From: Paenibacillus sp. FSL R7-0337
GTDB lineage: Bacteria; Bacillota; Bacilli; Paenibacillales; Paenibacillaceae
Assembly (NCBI RefSeq): GCF_037969875.1
Contig: NZ_CP150218.1
Coordinates: 4,464,001-4,528,000 of the forward strand
Direction of reading: 5' to 3'
Length of the DNA: 64,000 bases
A program made the translations under genes and the position numbers. A model generated the notes under the pieces. That model saw only the letters and a list, made by a program, of their open reading frames with translations. It searched no databases and was not told the DNA's origin. This document shows, piece after piece, positions 55,089-62,684 of the stretch (position 1 is the first letter of the stretch; each line of letters starts with the position of its first letter).

Positions 55089-56222
55089 ATGATTATTGGC
55101 GTACCGAAAGAAATCAAAAACAACGAAAACCGCGTAGCGATTACCCCTGCGGGTGTGGTGAGTCTGAGCGCAGAAGGTCATAAGGTGCTTGTAGAGGCCG
55201 GAGCGGGTGCTGGCAGTGGATTCCTTGATGAAGATTATGCCATAGCTGGTGCGGAATTGGTTGCTGAAGCTGCCGCAGTATGGGCTGCTGCTGAAATGGT
55301 AATGAAAGTGAAAGAACCGCTGAGCAGTGAATACGGCTACTTCCGCCCGGGGCTTATCCTCTTCACTTATCTGCATCTGGCTCCAGAGCCGGCCCTGGCT
55401 GCCGCCCTCAAAGACAAAGGCGTATTCGCCATCGGCTATGAGACCGTAGTGGATGGACGTACCTTGCCGCTGCTTACCCCGATGAGCGAGGTAGCTGGGC
55501 GTATGGCTGTACAGCTCGGTGCACAATTCCTGCAAAAGAACTACGGCGGACAGGGTATCCTGCTCTCCGGTGTTCCTGGCGTAAGCCGCGGCAAGGTTAG
55601 CATTATCGGCGGCGGTGTGGTAGGCACCAATGCAGCCAAGATGGCCATCGGGCTTGGCGCCGAGGTGACCATTATCGATCTGAGCGCAGACCGGCTCCGC
55701 CAGCTCGACGATATTTTCGGTGCCCAGATCAGCACCCTGATCTCCAATCCGTATAATATCGCTAAGGCTGTTGCTGAAGCGGATCTGCTGGTAGGGGCAG
55801 TGCTGATTCCGGGCGCGAAGGCGCCTAAGCTGGTAACGGAAGCAATGGTGCAGACGATGAAGCCAGGTTCTGTCATTGTCGATGTGGCGATTGACCAGGG
55901 CGGGATTGTGGAGACGATTGACCGGGTGACCACGCACGACAACCCTGTATTCGAGAAGCATGGGGTCCTGCACTATTCGGTCGCCAATATGCCGGGCGCA
56001 GTCGCCAAAACCTCGACCATTGCCCTAACCAACGTCACCGTTCCATATGCCCTGCAAATTGCTAACAAAGGCGTATTCCAGGCCATCGAAGACAATGCCG
56101 GTCTGAAGAGCGGCGTCAACGTAGCCAACGGCAAAATCACCTGCCAGGCCGTAGCCGAAGCTCTTGGGGAAGAGTACTTCACGGTTGAAGCTGCTGTAGA
56201 GCAAGAGTTCACGCTGATCTAA
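55089..56222 (+). CDS. ald: Alanine dehydrogenase
   Basis: The 377-residue protein begins MIIGVPKEIKNNENRVAITP, the diagnostic N-terminus with substrate-binding arginine and lysine positions. It has the NAD-binding motif VSIIGGGVVGTNAAKMAIGL and the C-terminal DVAIDQGGIVET. It oxidatively deaminates L-alanine to pyruvate and ammonia with NAD+, as needed for growth on alanine and for sporulation in Bacillus. It is followed by a terminator, then by an AdeR-like regulator. Confidence 0.96.
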   Translation: MIIGVPKEIKNNENRVAITPAGVVSLSAEGHKVLVEAGAGAGSGFLDEDYAIAGAELVAEAAAVWAAAEMVMKVKEPLSSEYGYFRPGLILFTYLHLAPEPALAAALKDKGVFAIGYETVVDGRTLPLLTPMSEVAGRMAVQLGAQFLQKNYGGQGILLSGVPGVSRGKVSIIGGGVVGTNAAKMAIGLGAEVTIIDLSADRLRQLDDIFGAQISTLISNPYNIAKAVAEADLLVGAVLIPGAKAPKLVTEAMVQTMKPGSVIVDVAIDQGGIVETIDRVTTHDNPVFEKHGVLHYSVANMPGAVAKTSTIALTNVTVPYALQIANKGVFQAIEDNAGLKSGVNVANGKITCQAVAEALGEEYFTVEAAVEQEFTLI

Positions 56223-56270
56223 TTTGTAGAGAAAAAAGTCGGCAGGAAAGACTACGTCTACGCCTATTGC

Positions 56271-56299
56271 AGTCCGGTGAGTGATCACCGGGCTTTTTT
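56271..56299 (+). terminator. Terminator of ald
   Basis: AGTCCGGTGA pairs with TCACCGGGCT (one G-U), followed by T7. Confidence 0.85.
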
Positions 56300-56465
56300 T
56301 GTGGTGAGTGGGCTAAATGTAGTCGAAAAAGCGAACACATTCTTCATACCATGTCAGGTTTCCTCCACATTTTTTGCATCTCCCTATAGGCAACTGCCAG
56401 GTGCTGTAATATAATGTAATCACTTATATAAGCTTCGGCTATTCTTTGGGGTTGAGGTGGGAACA

Positions 56466-57734
56466 TTGACAGAAGCAGAGCCATCATTTGACCGTTTTTT
56501 TGACAGCATGGAATCCCTGGCGGATACCCTTAGTGAATCGCTTCAGGCGCAGGTTACGATTGAGGACAGCAATCATCATGTGATTGGCTACAGCTCCCAT
56601 CAGTTTGAGAGCGATGCCGCACGAATCTCCACCATTATCGGCAAAAGAGTACCGAATACCGTGATCATTGGCCTTCGCAAAAAGGGTGTGATGCACAATC
56701 TGGAGAATACCGGCCATCCGATCCGTATCCCCGCCGTGATGGAGGTCGGTCTGGGTCCCAGACTTGCCATGTGCATCCGGCACCAGCAGGAGATTCTCGG
56801 CTATATCTGGGTAGTGGACGGTGGGAATCTTACCGAAGGGCATGCGGAGCGTATCGTGGAGAAGGCTGCCGGGATTGCCGGACGTTATCTGCTGAAGCAG
56901 CGCGGCTGGAAGACGAGGCAGGAGAAGACGTTCGAGGATTTCTTTTGGAAGCTGCTGACCTCGCATTATGAGAGTGAACTGCGAATTCGCCAGGAGGCAG
57001 AGGCGGGGACGATTCTGCTGCCGGAGCGATATTATATCGGGGTGCTGGAGAGCAGCAGGCCGGTGGATGAGCATTTTTTGCAGAAATTCCGCAGGGTGAT
57101 GGATACCTATAGCGGGCAGCGGCTGCTCTTTCAGACTGCCGAGCAGAACCGGTTGATTATTCTGTTCTCCTTTATATTTCCGGTAGAAGGGACGGGGCGT
57201 CTGTCTTCGTTCCTGCACAAGCTGCTAGGGGAGCTGGGCCAGAGCGAAGGCGGCAGGCTTACGGCAGGCTGCAGTCCTGAATACCGCGAATATACTTCGG
57301 CCGCCGAAGCGTACCGCGAAGCGCTGCAGATTCTGGAGATGAAGAAGCGGCTGCCTTATCATACCCGTGAGCTGCTGCTCTATGAAGAAATCGGGTTCTG
57401 GGCCTACCTTCCGGCTATTCTGGAACAGAAACGGAGCCGTCCCCGCCGGAGCGCGCTGCTCTACCCTCTGAAAGAGCATGACCGTGAGCATAAGAGTGAT
57501 TTCCTGAAGACTCTCGCCGTATATCTGTCGCTGAACGGGAATCTGAAGGAATCGGCCGCTTTTCTGCATATTCATACCAATACCTTAATGTACCGCCTGA
57601 ACCGGATCGCCGAGATTACAGGCCGGAGCCTCAAGGAGACCGATTACCGCACCTCCATCTATCTGGATCTTCTGACCGAGGAGACCGCAGAGGTAAATCT
57701 ATGGTTCCAGGAGGCTGACGGTTCCAAAGAGTAG
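56466..57734 (+). CDS. adeR: PucR/CdaR-family regulator, AdeR-like
   Basis: The protein has about 422 residues, with a sensor N-terminus (VTIEDSNHHVIGYSSHQ, a GAF/diacid-recognition-like part), a GGDEF-like middle, and the PucR C-terminal helix-turn-helix (LAVYLSLNGNLKESAAFLHI then HTNTLMYRLNRIAEITG). In B. subtilis the PucR-type AdeR, encoded next to ald, activates ald in response to alanine; the adjacency here supports the same role. TTG 56466 follows GAGGTG with a 6-nt gap; GTG 56457 is the alternative. Confidence 0.75.
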   Translation: MTEAEPSFDRFFDSMESLADTLSESLQAQVTIEDSNHHVIGYSSHQFESDAARISTIIGKRVPNTVIIGLRKKGVMHNLENTGHPIRIPAVMEVGLGPRLAMCIRHQQEILGYIWVVDGGNLTEGHAERIVEKAAGIAGRYLLKQRGWKTRQEKTFEDFFWKLLTSHYESELRIRQEAEAGTILLPERYYIGVLESSRPVDEHFLQKFRRVMDTYSGQRLLFQTAEQNRLIILFSFIFPVEGTGRLSSFLHKLLGELGQSEGGRLTAGCSPEYREYTSAAEAYREALQILEMKKRLPYHTRELLLYEEIGFWAYLPAILEQKRSRPRRSALLYPLKEHDREHKSDFLKTLAVYLSLNGNLKESAAFLHIHTNTLMYRLNRIAEITGRSLKETDYRTSIYLDLLTEETAEVNLWFQEADGSKE

Positions 57735-58133
57735 CTAAAGTTTTCGGGCAATCCGAAACGCGTTATTCGCCTGTTCAAAGCCGACCTGAGGATAGAACGT
57801 TAAAGCTTGCTCGGAAGACAAAAGCACGATGGATACTTGATCTCCTAAGGTCTGCTGAAGGAGTTCTATCAGGCTCTTACCTATATTTTTCTTCTGATAA
57901 TCCTGAATCACAGCTAAATCTGATAGATAACAGCAGTAACAATAGTCCGTAATGGCCCGTGCTACTCCGACTACCCGGCCGCCATCCCAGCAGCTAATTA
58001 GGACATCGGCCTGATCAATCATTTTTCCCATACGGTCTAAATCGCTGTGAGGCCGCTTTAGCCCCGATAATCTAAACACCTCAGCCATTTGTTCAGGCAG
58101 TAATTTTTCGTTGACCTTAAATTCTAATGCCAT
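57735..58133 (-). CDS. GNAT family N-acetyltransferase
   Basis: The 132-residue single-domain GNAT has GVARAITDYCYCCYLSDLAV and the acetyl-CoA motif QDYQKKNIGKSLIELL, ending FYPQVGFEQANNAF. The order matches small YhbS/YdaF-like enzymes. Substrate unknown. AGGAG precedes ATG 58133. It is convergent with the PucR gene with no bases between the stops. Confidence 0.8.
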   Translation of the reverse strand: MALEFKVNEKLLPEQMAEVFRLSGLKRPHSDLDRMGKMIDQADVLISCWDGGRVVGVARAITDYCYCCYLSDLAVIQDYQKKNIGKSLIELLQQTLGDQVSIVLLSSEQALTFYPQVGFEQANNAFRIARKL

Positions 58134-58227
58134 AATGACTCTCCTTTTACATTCATTTTTATTATTCTAAGCTATAAATGAGCAAAAATGGATAAAGGAT
58201 ACTCTTGCATCGTCTATGATTAAGAAT

Positions 58228-58262
58228 ATAAAGAGCCTACCTTTCTAATGGGTGGGTTCTTT
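58228..58262. terminator. Hairpin in the gap before the lipoprotein gene
   Basis: AAAGAGCCTACC pairs with GGTGGGTTCTTT (two G-U pairs). No gene ends here, so it may belong to a lost gene at the edge of the AT-rich island. Confidence 0.4.
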
Positions 58263-58382
58263 ATGTTGAAAGGACTTTCTTGACCCGGAGGAAGCGAGGG
58301 CCCGATACAGGAAACGTTGACATAAATTTAACTTTATACGTAAATAATGTTATTATTACGTCATTCCTCTGGCAGTTCGCTC

Positions 58383-58391
58383 TGATATAAT
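58383..58391 (+). promoter_or_regulatory. Extended -10 promoter of the lipoprotein gene
   Basis: TGATATAAT is an extended -10 only 33 nt before the TTG start. A second possible promoter, TTGACA (58317) with TAAATA 18 bp on, lies upstream. Confidence 0.5.
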
Positions 58392-58423
58392 TTCTGCTAG
58401 GTAAGGGAAAGGAGATTAGAATA

Positions 58424-59029
58424 TTGAAAAAAGAGCTAGGATTATTGATGTTATTGAGTGCCATTTTGCTTTCAGGATGTGGATCAGATAAGCCTGCAAC
58501 AGTTACACAAGGTGCAGACGATTCTCCCAGTAAACAAGTAACAACACAGCCGGAACAGATTACAGATCGTTCTGGAGATTGTACTGTAGACCGTATAAGC
58601 TTGGATAGTGAAACCGCACAAAATTTCTATGGAACTTGGAAAGTTGAGAAACTTCTAGGGTTTGCAAATTCATACAACGATGCTTCCGAATATCCCACAG
58701 GGCAAAAATTCATTGGTGATAAAATTATCATCGAAAAAGATTTTTTTTCATCAAAAGGACTTAAAAAATACACGAAATATCAAACTGAACTAAAAAATCC
58801 ATTATACGAAATTACAACGACATGTACTAACTCTGACTCTTTTTATAGATTCTACAAAATAGATATTCCAGACTTAAATATAAAGGATGTAGTAAAAGTA
58901 ATAGATGTAAGTGATCCTCATACAAAACTTGGCATACCTTCTGGCTTAAATTTTTTTGCTGTTAATAGTGATAGACTTATCTTGTTATCAGAGGCAACTA
59001 TTTTTGAGCTTAAAAAAATCTCGGATTAA
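58424..59029 (+). CDS. Lipoprotein, hypothetical, AT-rich
   Basis: The 201-residue protein has signal MKKELGLLMLLSAILLSGCG (lipobox LSGC) and a Thr/Gln-rich linker. A beta-rich domain includes FYGTWKVEKLLGFANSY and IGDKIIIEKDFFSSKG, a lipocalin/META-like pattern. TTG 58424 follows AAAGGAG with a 9-nt gap. Codon use is AT-rich, unlike the core genes, suggesting acquired DNA. Confidence 0.65.
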   Translation: MKKELGLLMLLSAILLSGCGSDKPATVTQGADDSPSKQVTTQPEQITDRSGDCTVDRISLDSETAQNFYGTWKVEKLLGFANSYNDASEYPTGQKFIGDKIIIEKDFFSSKGLKKYTKYQTELKNPLYEITTTCTNSDSFYRFYKIDIPDLNIKDVVKVIDVSDPHTKLGIPSGLNFFAVNSDRLILLSEATIFELKKISD

Positions 59030-59126
59030 TGCAATGTTGGTTATGTCAAAAAAACCAGCTAATGGTATGTCAAGTCGAGCTTTTGAAGAACGTGTACATT
59101 TGATATACTGTAAAAAAGCATATCAA

Positions 59127-59153
59127 ATAAACCTCCACGAAATGGAGGTTTAT
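59127..59153 (-). terminator. Hairpin at the 3' side of the IS110 transposase
   Basis: An 11-bp stem, ATAAACCTCCA with TGGAGGTTTAT around CGAAA, lies 13 nt beyond the transposase stop, with only a weak U tract. It may be the element's terminator or lie near its right end. Confidence 0.55.
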
Positions 59154-59165
59154 GGATGAAATCAA

Positions 59166-60365
59166 TTAAAGAGTGTAGGGTTGCCCTTTCTTAAGCATAG
59201 CGTACACGTGATGTAGTAACTTGTTGGCGCAAGCGATCACGGCTACTTTGTGGGGCTTTCCTTCACTCTTTTTTCTGTCGTAATACTCCCTGAGACCAGG
59301 GTTTATTCCTCGTCGTAATCCGCATGTTACCGCCAAATACATCGCTCGTCGTAGTCGCTTGGAACCCCGTTTCGTGATCTTGTTCTGCGTAGCCACAAAC
59401 TTCCCTGAACTGAAGACGCTTGGATCGATTCCGGCGTAGGCCACCAGTTGTTTGGGATGGCGAAACTGTGAAGCATCCCCGATTTCCGAAACAATGGCCG
59501 TGGCTAACTTTGTTCCGACCCCAGGGATGGATTCCAGAAGCTGAACTTCGTTCAGAGTTTGTGACAGTTCAAGGATCACTTTTTCGAGTTCTGTAAGTTG
59601 CTTTTGAAATTCACGAACAAGAGCCAGCAGGCTTCGCAGCGCCATCTCCAGACCATAAGGAACGCGCTGCACGGGATTATCCGCGATTGCGTTCTGTAGT
59701 GCTTCTACCTTGCGGTTCATCCAAGTTTCAGAGCGTGAAGCCTGGGTAGCCGCTTTCACCATGCCCATCCAAGCTTCTGGAGTCTGAGCCTTCACCCCTT
59801 CTGAAGTGAGACAAGCTTCTAGCAAGTTCAAGGAGGTTTTGGAATATAAGTCTTTAAACACACCCTCGTAACTCGGAAAGATCTGATCTACAAGTGTACG
59901 CATGTTCAGTTTGGCTTGAACGTACAAGCTTGTGATAAACTCATGCTCTCGGGTTAAGAACTGTAAGTCCACCAACGCTTCTTTCCGTCCAGGATAGGTA
60001 GACCAGTTTTCTTCCTGATAGTACAGCTCCCCTAAATGCCAGGCATCTGATGCGTCCGTTTTGACTTTACGCAAACCAGTTCTTCTTGCTCTCTGTGCCT
60101 GCAACGGATTGACGAGAATGACTTCATATCCAGCCTGTTGCAAATAGAACACCAGGATACGATGATAATGTCCGGTGGGTTCTAAAATAACGGCTGGCTT
60201 GTGGGTCGTCTTCTGCTCTAATTCCTCCAAGAGTTGTTTTAGCTTTTCAAACCCTTTAGGGGTATGAAGAATTTCTTGGACTCGTCCAAAAGGATAGTTC
60301 CGCTTAACAAATGCTTGGGCAACAGATTTTCCTTTGGCTACATCCATGCCAATAACAGGTTTCAT
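59166..60365 (-). CDS. IS110-family transposase (DEDD/serine recombinase)
   Basis: The 399-residue protein begins with a RuvC-like DEDD domain (KPVIGMDVAKGKS, VILEPTGHYH, KTDASDAWHLGEL). It ends with the Transposase_20 domain (LLESIPGVGTKLATAIVSEI, then ITKRGSKRLRRAMYLAV with the catalytic-type serine). ATG 60365 follows GAGGAGGAG closely; the upstream in-frame extension to 60464 is non-coding leader. It appears intact, so the element may be active. Confidence 0.92.
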   Translation of the reverse strand: MKPVIGMDVAKGKSVAQAFVKRNYPFGRVQEILHTPKGFEKLKQLLEELEQKTTHKPAVILEPTGHYHRILVFYLQQAGYEVILVNPLQAQRARRTGLRKVKTDASDAWHLGELYYQEENWSTYPGRKEALVDLQFLTREHEFITSLYVQAKLNMRTLVDQIFPSYEGVFKDLYSKTSLNLLEACLTSEGVKAQTPEAWMGMVKAATQASRSETWMNRKVEALQNAIADNPVQRVPYGLEMALRSLLALVREFQKQLTELEKVILELSQTLNEVQLLESIPGVGTKLATAIVSEIGDASQFRHPKQLVAYAGIDPSVFSSGKFVATQNKITKRGSKRLRRAMYLAVTCGLRRGINPGLREYYDRKKSEGKPHKVAVIACANKLLHHVYAMLKKGQPYTL

Positions 60366-60480
60366 CTTCTCCTCCTCATTCGAATTCGCCGGTATTCCCA
60401 CAATGGTTCCTACTCCACAGCTTCGCTTGTGATACGAGGTCAGGGCCTCAACCAGCTCAAACATGGTAGAAGGGGGCGGT

Positions 60481-60533
60481 GGGAGAACTGTTTTTAGTAC
60501 GGGGTTTATCCCCAGGGGCTGTCACGTTCTCCC
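60481..60533 (-). ncRNA. Candidate bridge-RNA segment of the IS110 element
   Basis: On the minus strand, upstream of the transposase, GGGAGAAC (60526-60533) pairs perfectly with GTTCTCCC (60481-60488). Between them GGGG-ATAAA-CCCC (60501-60513) forms an inner hairpin. In characterised IS110 elements a bridge RNA is transcribed from this 5' non-coding region and guides recombination. Boundaries and guide loops are not defined here. Confidence 0.45.
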
Positions 60534-60560
60534 GGCTGCCTCCATCGTAAAACGGTTATT

Positions 60561-60593
60561 AAAAAAGGCCAACCAGTAATCTCTGGTTGACCT
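60561..60593 (-). terminator. Intrinsic terminator upstream of the IS110 element
   Basis: On the minus strand AGGTCAACCAG pairs with CTGGTTGGCCT (one G-U) and T6 follows. It would end minus-strand transcription coming from the lysozyme side. Confidence 0.75.
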
Positions 60594-60603
60594 AATAATA
60601 CGA

Positions 60604-60891
60604 AGGGGCTGTCTTAAAGGCTATGAAATGGATGCTTGAGACAGTTCTTTAATGCGGAGTAGGATCAACGCGAGCACTTAGGTTGACGCTCCGCATACGG
60701 ACTGTTGCTCCAATCGCTGATACGTCGGTTGGCTTTCGATCTCCCATAATTTGCTGAAGCAAGTAGCGAACGACTAGTAACGCAAAGGAGCGGTCCTCCA
60801 ATAACGGAGAAACGCTCCTTTTTTACATGTTAAGCTTTGAAGAAGCTATAAGTCTTGTTTCCACCTATAGAATATTTACTTTTGGGACAGC
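60604..60891. mobile_element. Decayed IS or MITE-like element with inverted ends
   Basis: The left end GGGGCTGTCTTAAAG (from 60605) and right end ACTTTTGGGACAGCCTC (60875-60891) are imperfect inverted repeats of the GGCTGTCCCAAAAGT type common at IS termini. About 285 bp lie between them, including a stem ATGCGGAG (60652-60659)/CTCCGCAT (60690-60697), with no transposase. Confidence 0.4.
60784..60824 (+). terminator. Orphan terminator inside the inverted-repeat element
   Basis: AAAGGAGCG (60784-60792) pairs with CGCTCCTTT (60813-60821), with an inner CCTCC/GGAG stem and T6. No plus-strand gene precedes it. Confidence 0.75.
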
Positions 60892-60923
60892 CTCTTTCCT
60901 GTTTATGTCTTAAAACGATTGAA

Positions 60924-61520
60924 CTACAGAGTATATACTGGATATTTGTGAGTATAACCAGAGCCTTTACAAAATAAAGTGGCTTCTTCATTTCTTCGTC
61001 TTTGTAAATTTTTATCATATGAAAATGCTTTACTGACCAATTTTGAACAATTATCAATTTCGTTTGTTGTACGTGGGCCAATAAAAGTTGGATAGATTTG
61101 CTTATAGGCAAGCATGGCTCTTACATCTGGAGTTGTTAGCACCCCAGGACCTCCATTAAAAGTGAGTGAAACAAGGGCATCAAACTGATTTTGTGAAAGT
61201 GTATGGCCGTTAGGAAGTGACAATTTATTTACTGCCGAAACAGCCTTTGCAGTATCCTCAGTAAAAAAAGTATTTGCCTTAGACTGAGAAATTGGTGAAG
61301 TATAACCTAGATTTAAAGAACTTGATAGAGCATCAGCTTGTGCTTGGGTTAGAAGAGAATCCTTTGGATTACCGGTTGTATTTTTAGTGTATTTTTTAGT
61401 ATCTGTTATCAGATGTCCCCATCCAACTGTTGGATACCCAACAGGATCTCCATAAAATTTCAAAGAAAATCCCTCATGCGATTTGATAAGGTCTGCTCCG
61501 CCAGCTCCAAGATTTGCCAT
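60924..61520 (-). CDS. Phage-type GH24 lysozyme (endolysin)
   Basis: The 198-residue muramidase of the T4-lysozyme family has triad positions E16, D25 and T31 (SHEGFSLKFYGDPVGYPTVG), with the 9- and 6-residue spacing of T4 lysozyme. SQNQFDALVSLTFNGGPGVL is the second family motif. There is no signal peptide, so release would need a holin or cell lysis. AGGAG lies 8 nt before ATG 61520. It follows the split-sigma operon and has the same type of promoter. Confidence 0.88.
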   Translation of the reverse strand: MANLGAGGADLIKSHEGFSLKFYGDPVGYPTVGWGHLITDTKKYTKNTTGNPKDSLLTQAQADALSSSLNLGYTSPISQSKANTFFTEDTAKAVSAVNKLSLPNGHTLSQNQFDALVSLTFNGGPGVLTTPDVRAMLAYKQIYPTFIGPRTTNEIDNCSKLVSKAFSYDKNLQRRRNEEATLFCKGSGYTHKYPVYTL

Positions 61521-61619
61521 AGTAATCACTCCTGAAATTATATTTAGTAGAAGAGCAATAGGGAGGAATCAAAGCCAGAGCACCATTCCCAAGTATTCTG
61601 CAATGCCGTATTGTCTTCA

Positions 61620-61658
61620 CATTATATAAAGAGAAATAAGTCTCTTTATTTACAACCA
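61620..61658 (-). promoter_or_regulatory. SigO-type promoter of the lysozyme gene (P1)
   Basis: On the minus strand TGGTTGTAAA starts at 61658, and 27 nt from its start comes CTTTATATAATG. Both parts and their spacing match P2 (62457-62495). It lies 100 bp before the lysozyme ATG. It also contains AAAGAGA/TCTCTTT in inverted order. Confidence 0.7.
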
Positions 61659-61669
61659 CGCTCCTAATT

Positions 61670-61867
61670 TTATTTCAATTCACTAATATCAAAAGTTTGT
61701 ATAACCTCAATCATTTTGACATAGAGTTCCTGTTTTAAATCATCACGATAATCGGCGGGCACTTGCCGTAAGGAGGCTTTGATTTTTGGTGTGAAAGACT
61801 CCAGGATGTGCAATGTCGCCCCCGAATCCTTGTCTCTTTGTGCTTGTACTAATAATTGAGAAAACAT
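61670..61867 (-). CDS. rsoA: RsoA-like protein: sigma region 2 half of a split sigma factor
   Basis: The 65-residue protein contains PADYRDDLKQELYVKMIEVI then QTFD, the region 2.1-2.2 helix pattern of sigma-70 factors that contacts core RNA polymerase. It has no region 4. In B. subtilis the small protein RsoA supplies region 2 to SigO; gene size and neighbourhood agree. It starts 4 bp after the YvrJ stop. The protein is too short to act as a sigma factor alone. Confidence 0.7.
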   Translation of the reverse strand: MFSQLLVQAQRDKDSGATLHILESFTPKIKASLRQVPADYRDDLKQELYVKMIEVIQTFDISELK

Positions 61868-61871
61868 GCAA

Positions 61872-62027
61872 TCACTTCTTTACATTTTTTTGTATTTCAT
61901 TTTTCAGGCTATTAATAGCTTCACTTAAATCAGATATTTTCTTTTCGAAACGGATTAGCAAATACAGGGTTATTCCAATAGGGAAGCCTAAATTAGCAAC
62001 TAGTGTGGCAATATCAATCTCGGGCAT
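61872..62027 (-). CDS. yvrJ: YvrJ family small membrane protein
   Basis: The 51-residue product has a single hydrophobic segment (IATLVANLGFPIGITLYLLI) and a charged amphipathic tail (RFEKKISDLSEAINSLKNEI). This is the YvrJ pattern, also reminiscent of BhlA-type holin-like peptides. GGAGGGGTG gives a strong ribosome site, and the gene starts 5 bp after the sigO-like stop. In B. subtilis yvrJ belongs to the SigO regulon. A holin-like role next to a lysozyme is possible but unproven. Confidence 0.75.
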   Translation of the reverse strand: MPEIDIATLVANLGFPIGITLYLLIRFEKKISDLSEAINSLKNEIQKNVKK

Positions 62028-62032
62028 GCTTA

Positions 62033-62425
62033 TCACCCCTCCGTTAGTAACCGGCGCAATTTTTCTAAAGCTTTTAATCGGTGTTTGGAGATATTTTGTT
62101 GGGTGTAACCTAATTTTTTGGCTATTTCCTCGTCCTTAAGGTTGTGGACAAAGGCTAGTGATAGAATCTCTTGTTGTCGGGATGAAAGGGTCTCATAAGC
62201 TTGAAAAAGTGCATAGTCTGTGATGTGATCTCTGAGATTTGCATGTATAACATCTGGATCATAAATAGTTAATAGGACAGATTCCATATTGTCATCGTTG
62301 TCTAGTGTTAGAGGAAACCGAGTGTCCTTCATTCTTCTTTTTTTGTCATAATTAATGGAATTGTAATAAATAAGATTGGCCATGTACGAAATAAAACGGC
62401 GATTTAAACTATCATCCGGTTTCAT
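62033..62425 (-). CDS. sigO: SigO-like sigma factor half (region 4, -35 recognition)
   Basis: The 130-residue protein has a C-terminal sigma-70 region 4 helix-turn-helix: LSSRQQEILSLAFVHNLKDE, EIAKKLGYTQQNISKHRLKA, then LEKLRRLL. The N-terminal half (RRFISYMANLIYYNSINYDK) is not a recognisable region 2, which is supplied by the gene two places downstream. It is first in a three-gene operon with AAAAGGAGGGG before ATG 62425. Alternatives are a phage late-gene activator (Xpf/UviA-like). Confidence 0.75.
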   Translation of the reverse strand: MKPDDSLNRRFISYMANLIYYNSINYDKKRRMKDTRFPLTLDNDDNMESVLLTIYDPDVIHANLRDHITDYALFQAYETLSSRQQEILSLAFVHNLKDEEIAKKLGYTQQNISKHRLKALEKLRRLLTEG

Positions 62426-62456
62426 TGTCTGCCCCTCCTTTTGAAGAGTTCCTTCC

Positions 62457-62495
62457 TACACTATAAAGAGAGATTAGATTCCTTTTTTACAACCA
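62457..62495 (-). promoter_or_regulatory. SigO-type promoter of the split-sigma operon (P2)
   Basis: On the minus strand TGGTTGTAAA starts at 62495, and 27 nt from its start CTTTATAGTGTAGG follows. A start near 62450 would leave a short leader holding the ribosome site. Likeness to P1 suggests that the sigma factor drives its own operon. Confidence 0.7.
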
Positions 62496-62598
62496 TTTCC
62501 CAAATAATAAGAACAAATGTTCCTATATTTTATCACTCTAAATACTAGAGTCAATGTAAATTCCCTTTTACGAACCACGGCAAAAAAATTTATCGATC

Positions 62599-62637
62599 TG
62601 GTTGTAATCCATCTGTGTAAATCACCTTATATAGTGA
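62599..62637 (+). promoter_or_regulatory. SigO-type promoter of the DUF4127 gene (P3)
   Basis: On the plus strand TGGTTGTAA (62599-62607) is followed 27 nt from its start by CTTATATAGTGAGG (from 62626). This shares TATAGTG with P2, shifted by one base. It lies 86 bp before the DUF4127 ATG. Confidence 0.6.
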
Positions 62638-62684
62638 GGGCATCTGTTCAGCGCCTATCTGCTAACTAGAGGAGTGTGATGTAA

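Larger units (their letters stand above)
59127..60540 (-). mobile_element. IS110-family insertion sequence (ends approximate)
   Basis: It consists of an intact transposase, a 3' hairpin and about 175 bp of structured 5' non-coding sequence. IS110 elements lack clear inverted repeats, so exact ends cannot be set by eye. The hairpins at 59127 and 60481-60533 are taken as outer marks. Confidence 0.65.

Noticed and set aside
60649..60815. Minus-strand frame of about 55 codons in the inverted-repeat element
   Set aside because: Reads smoothly but has no well-placed start or ribosome site, overlaps a terminator hairpin, and matches no family I know.
60924..62425. Complete prophage
   Set aside because: Only a lysozyme and small regulatory genes are present; no capsid, tail, portal or integrase genes are seen.
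62534..62580. Fourth SigO-like site TGGTTCGTAAA on the minus strand
   Set aside because: The first part has an extra base and the second part 27 nt on is CTCTAGTATTT, too unlike the other three.
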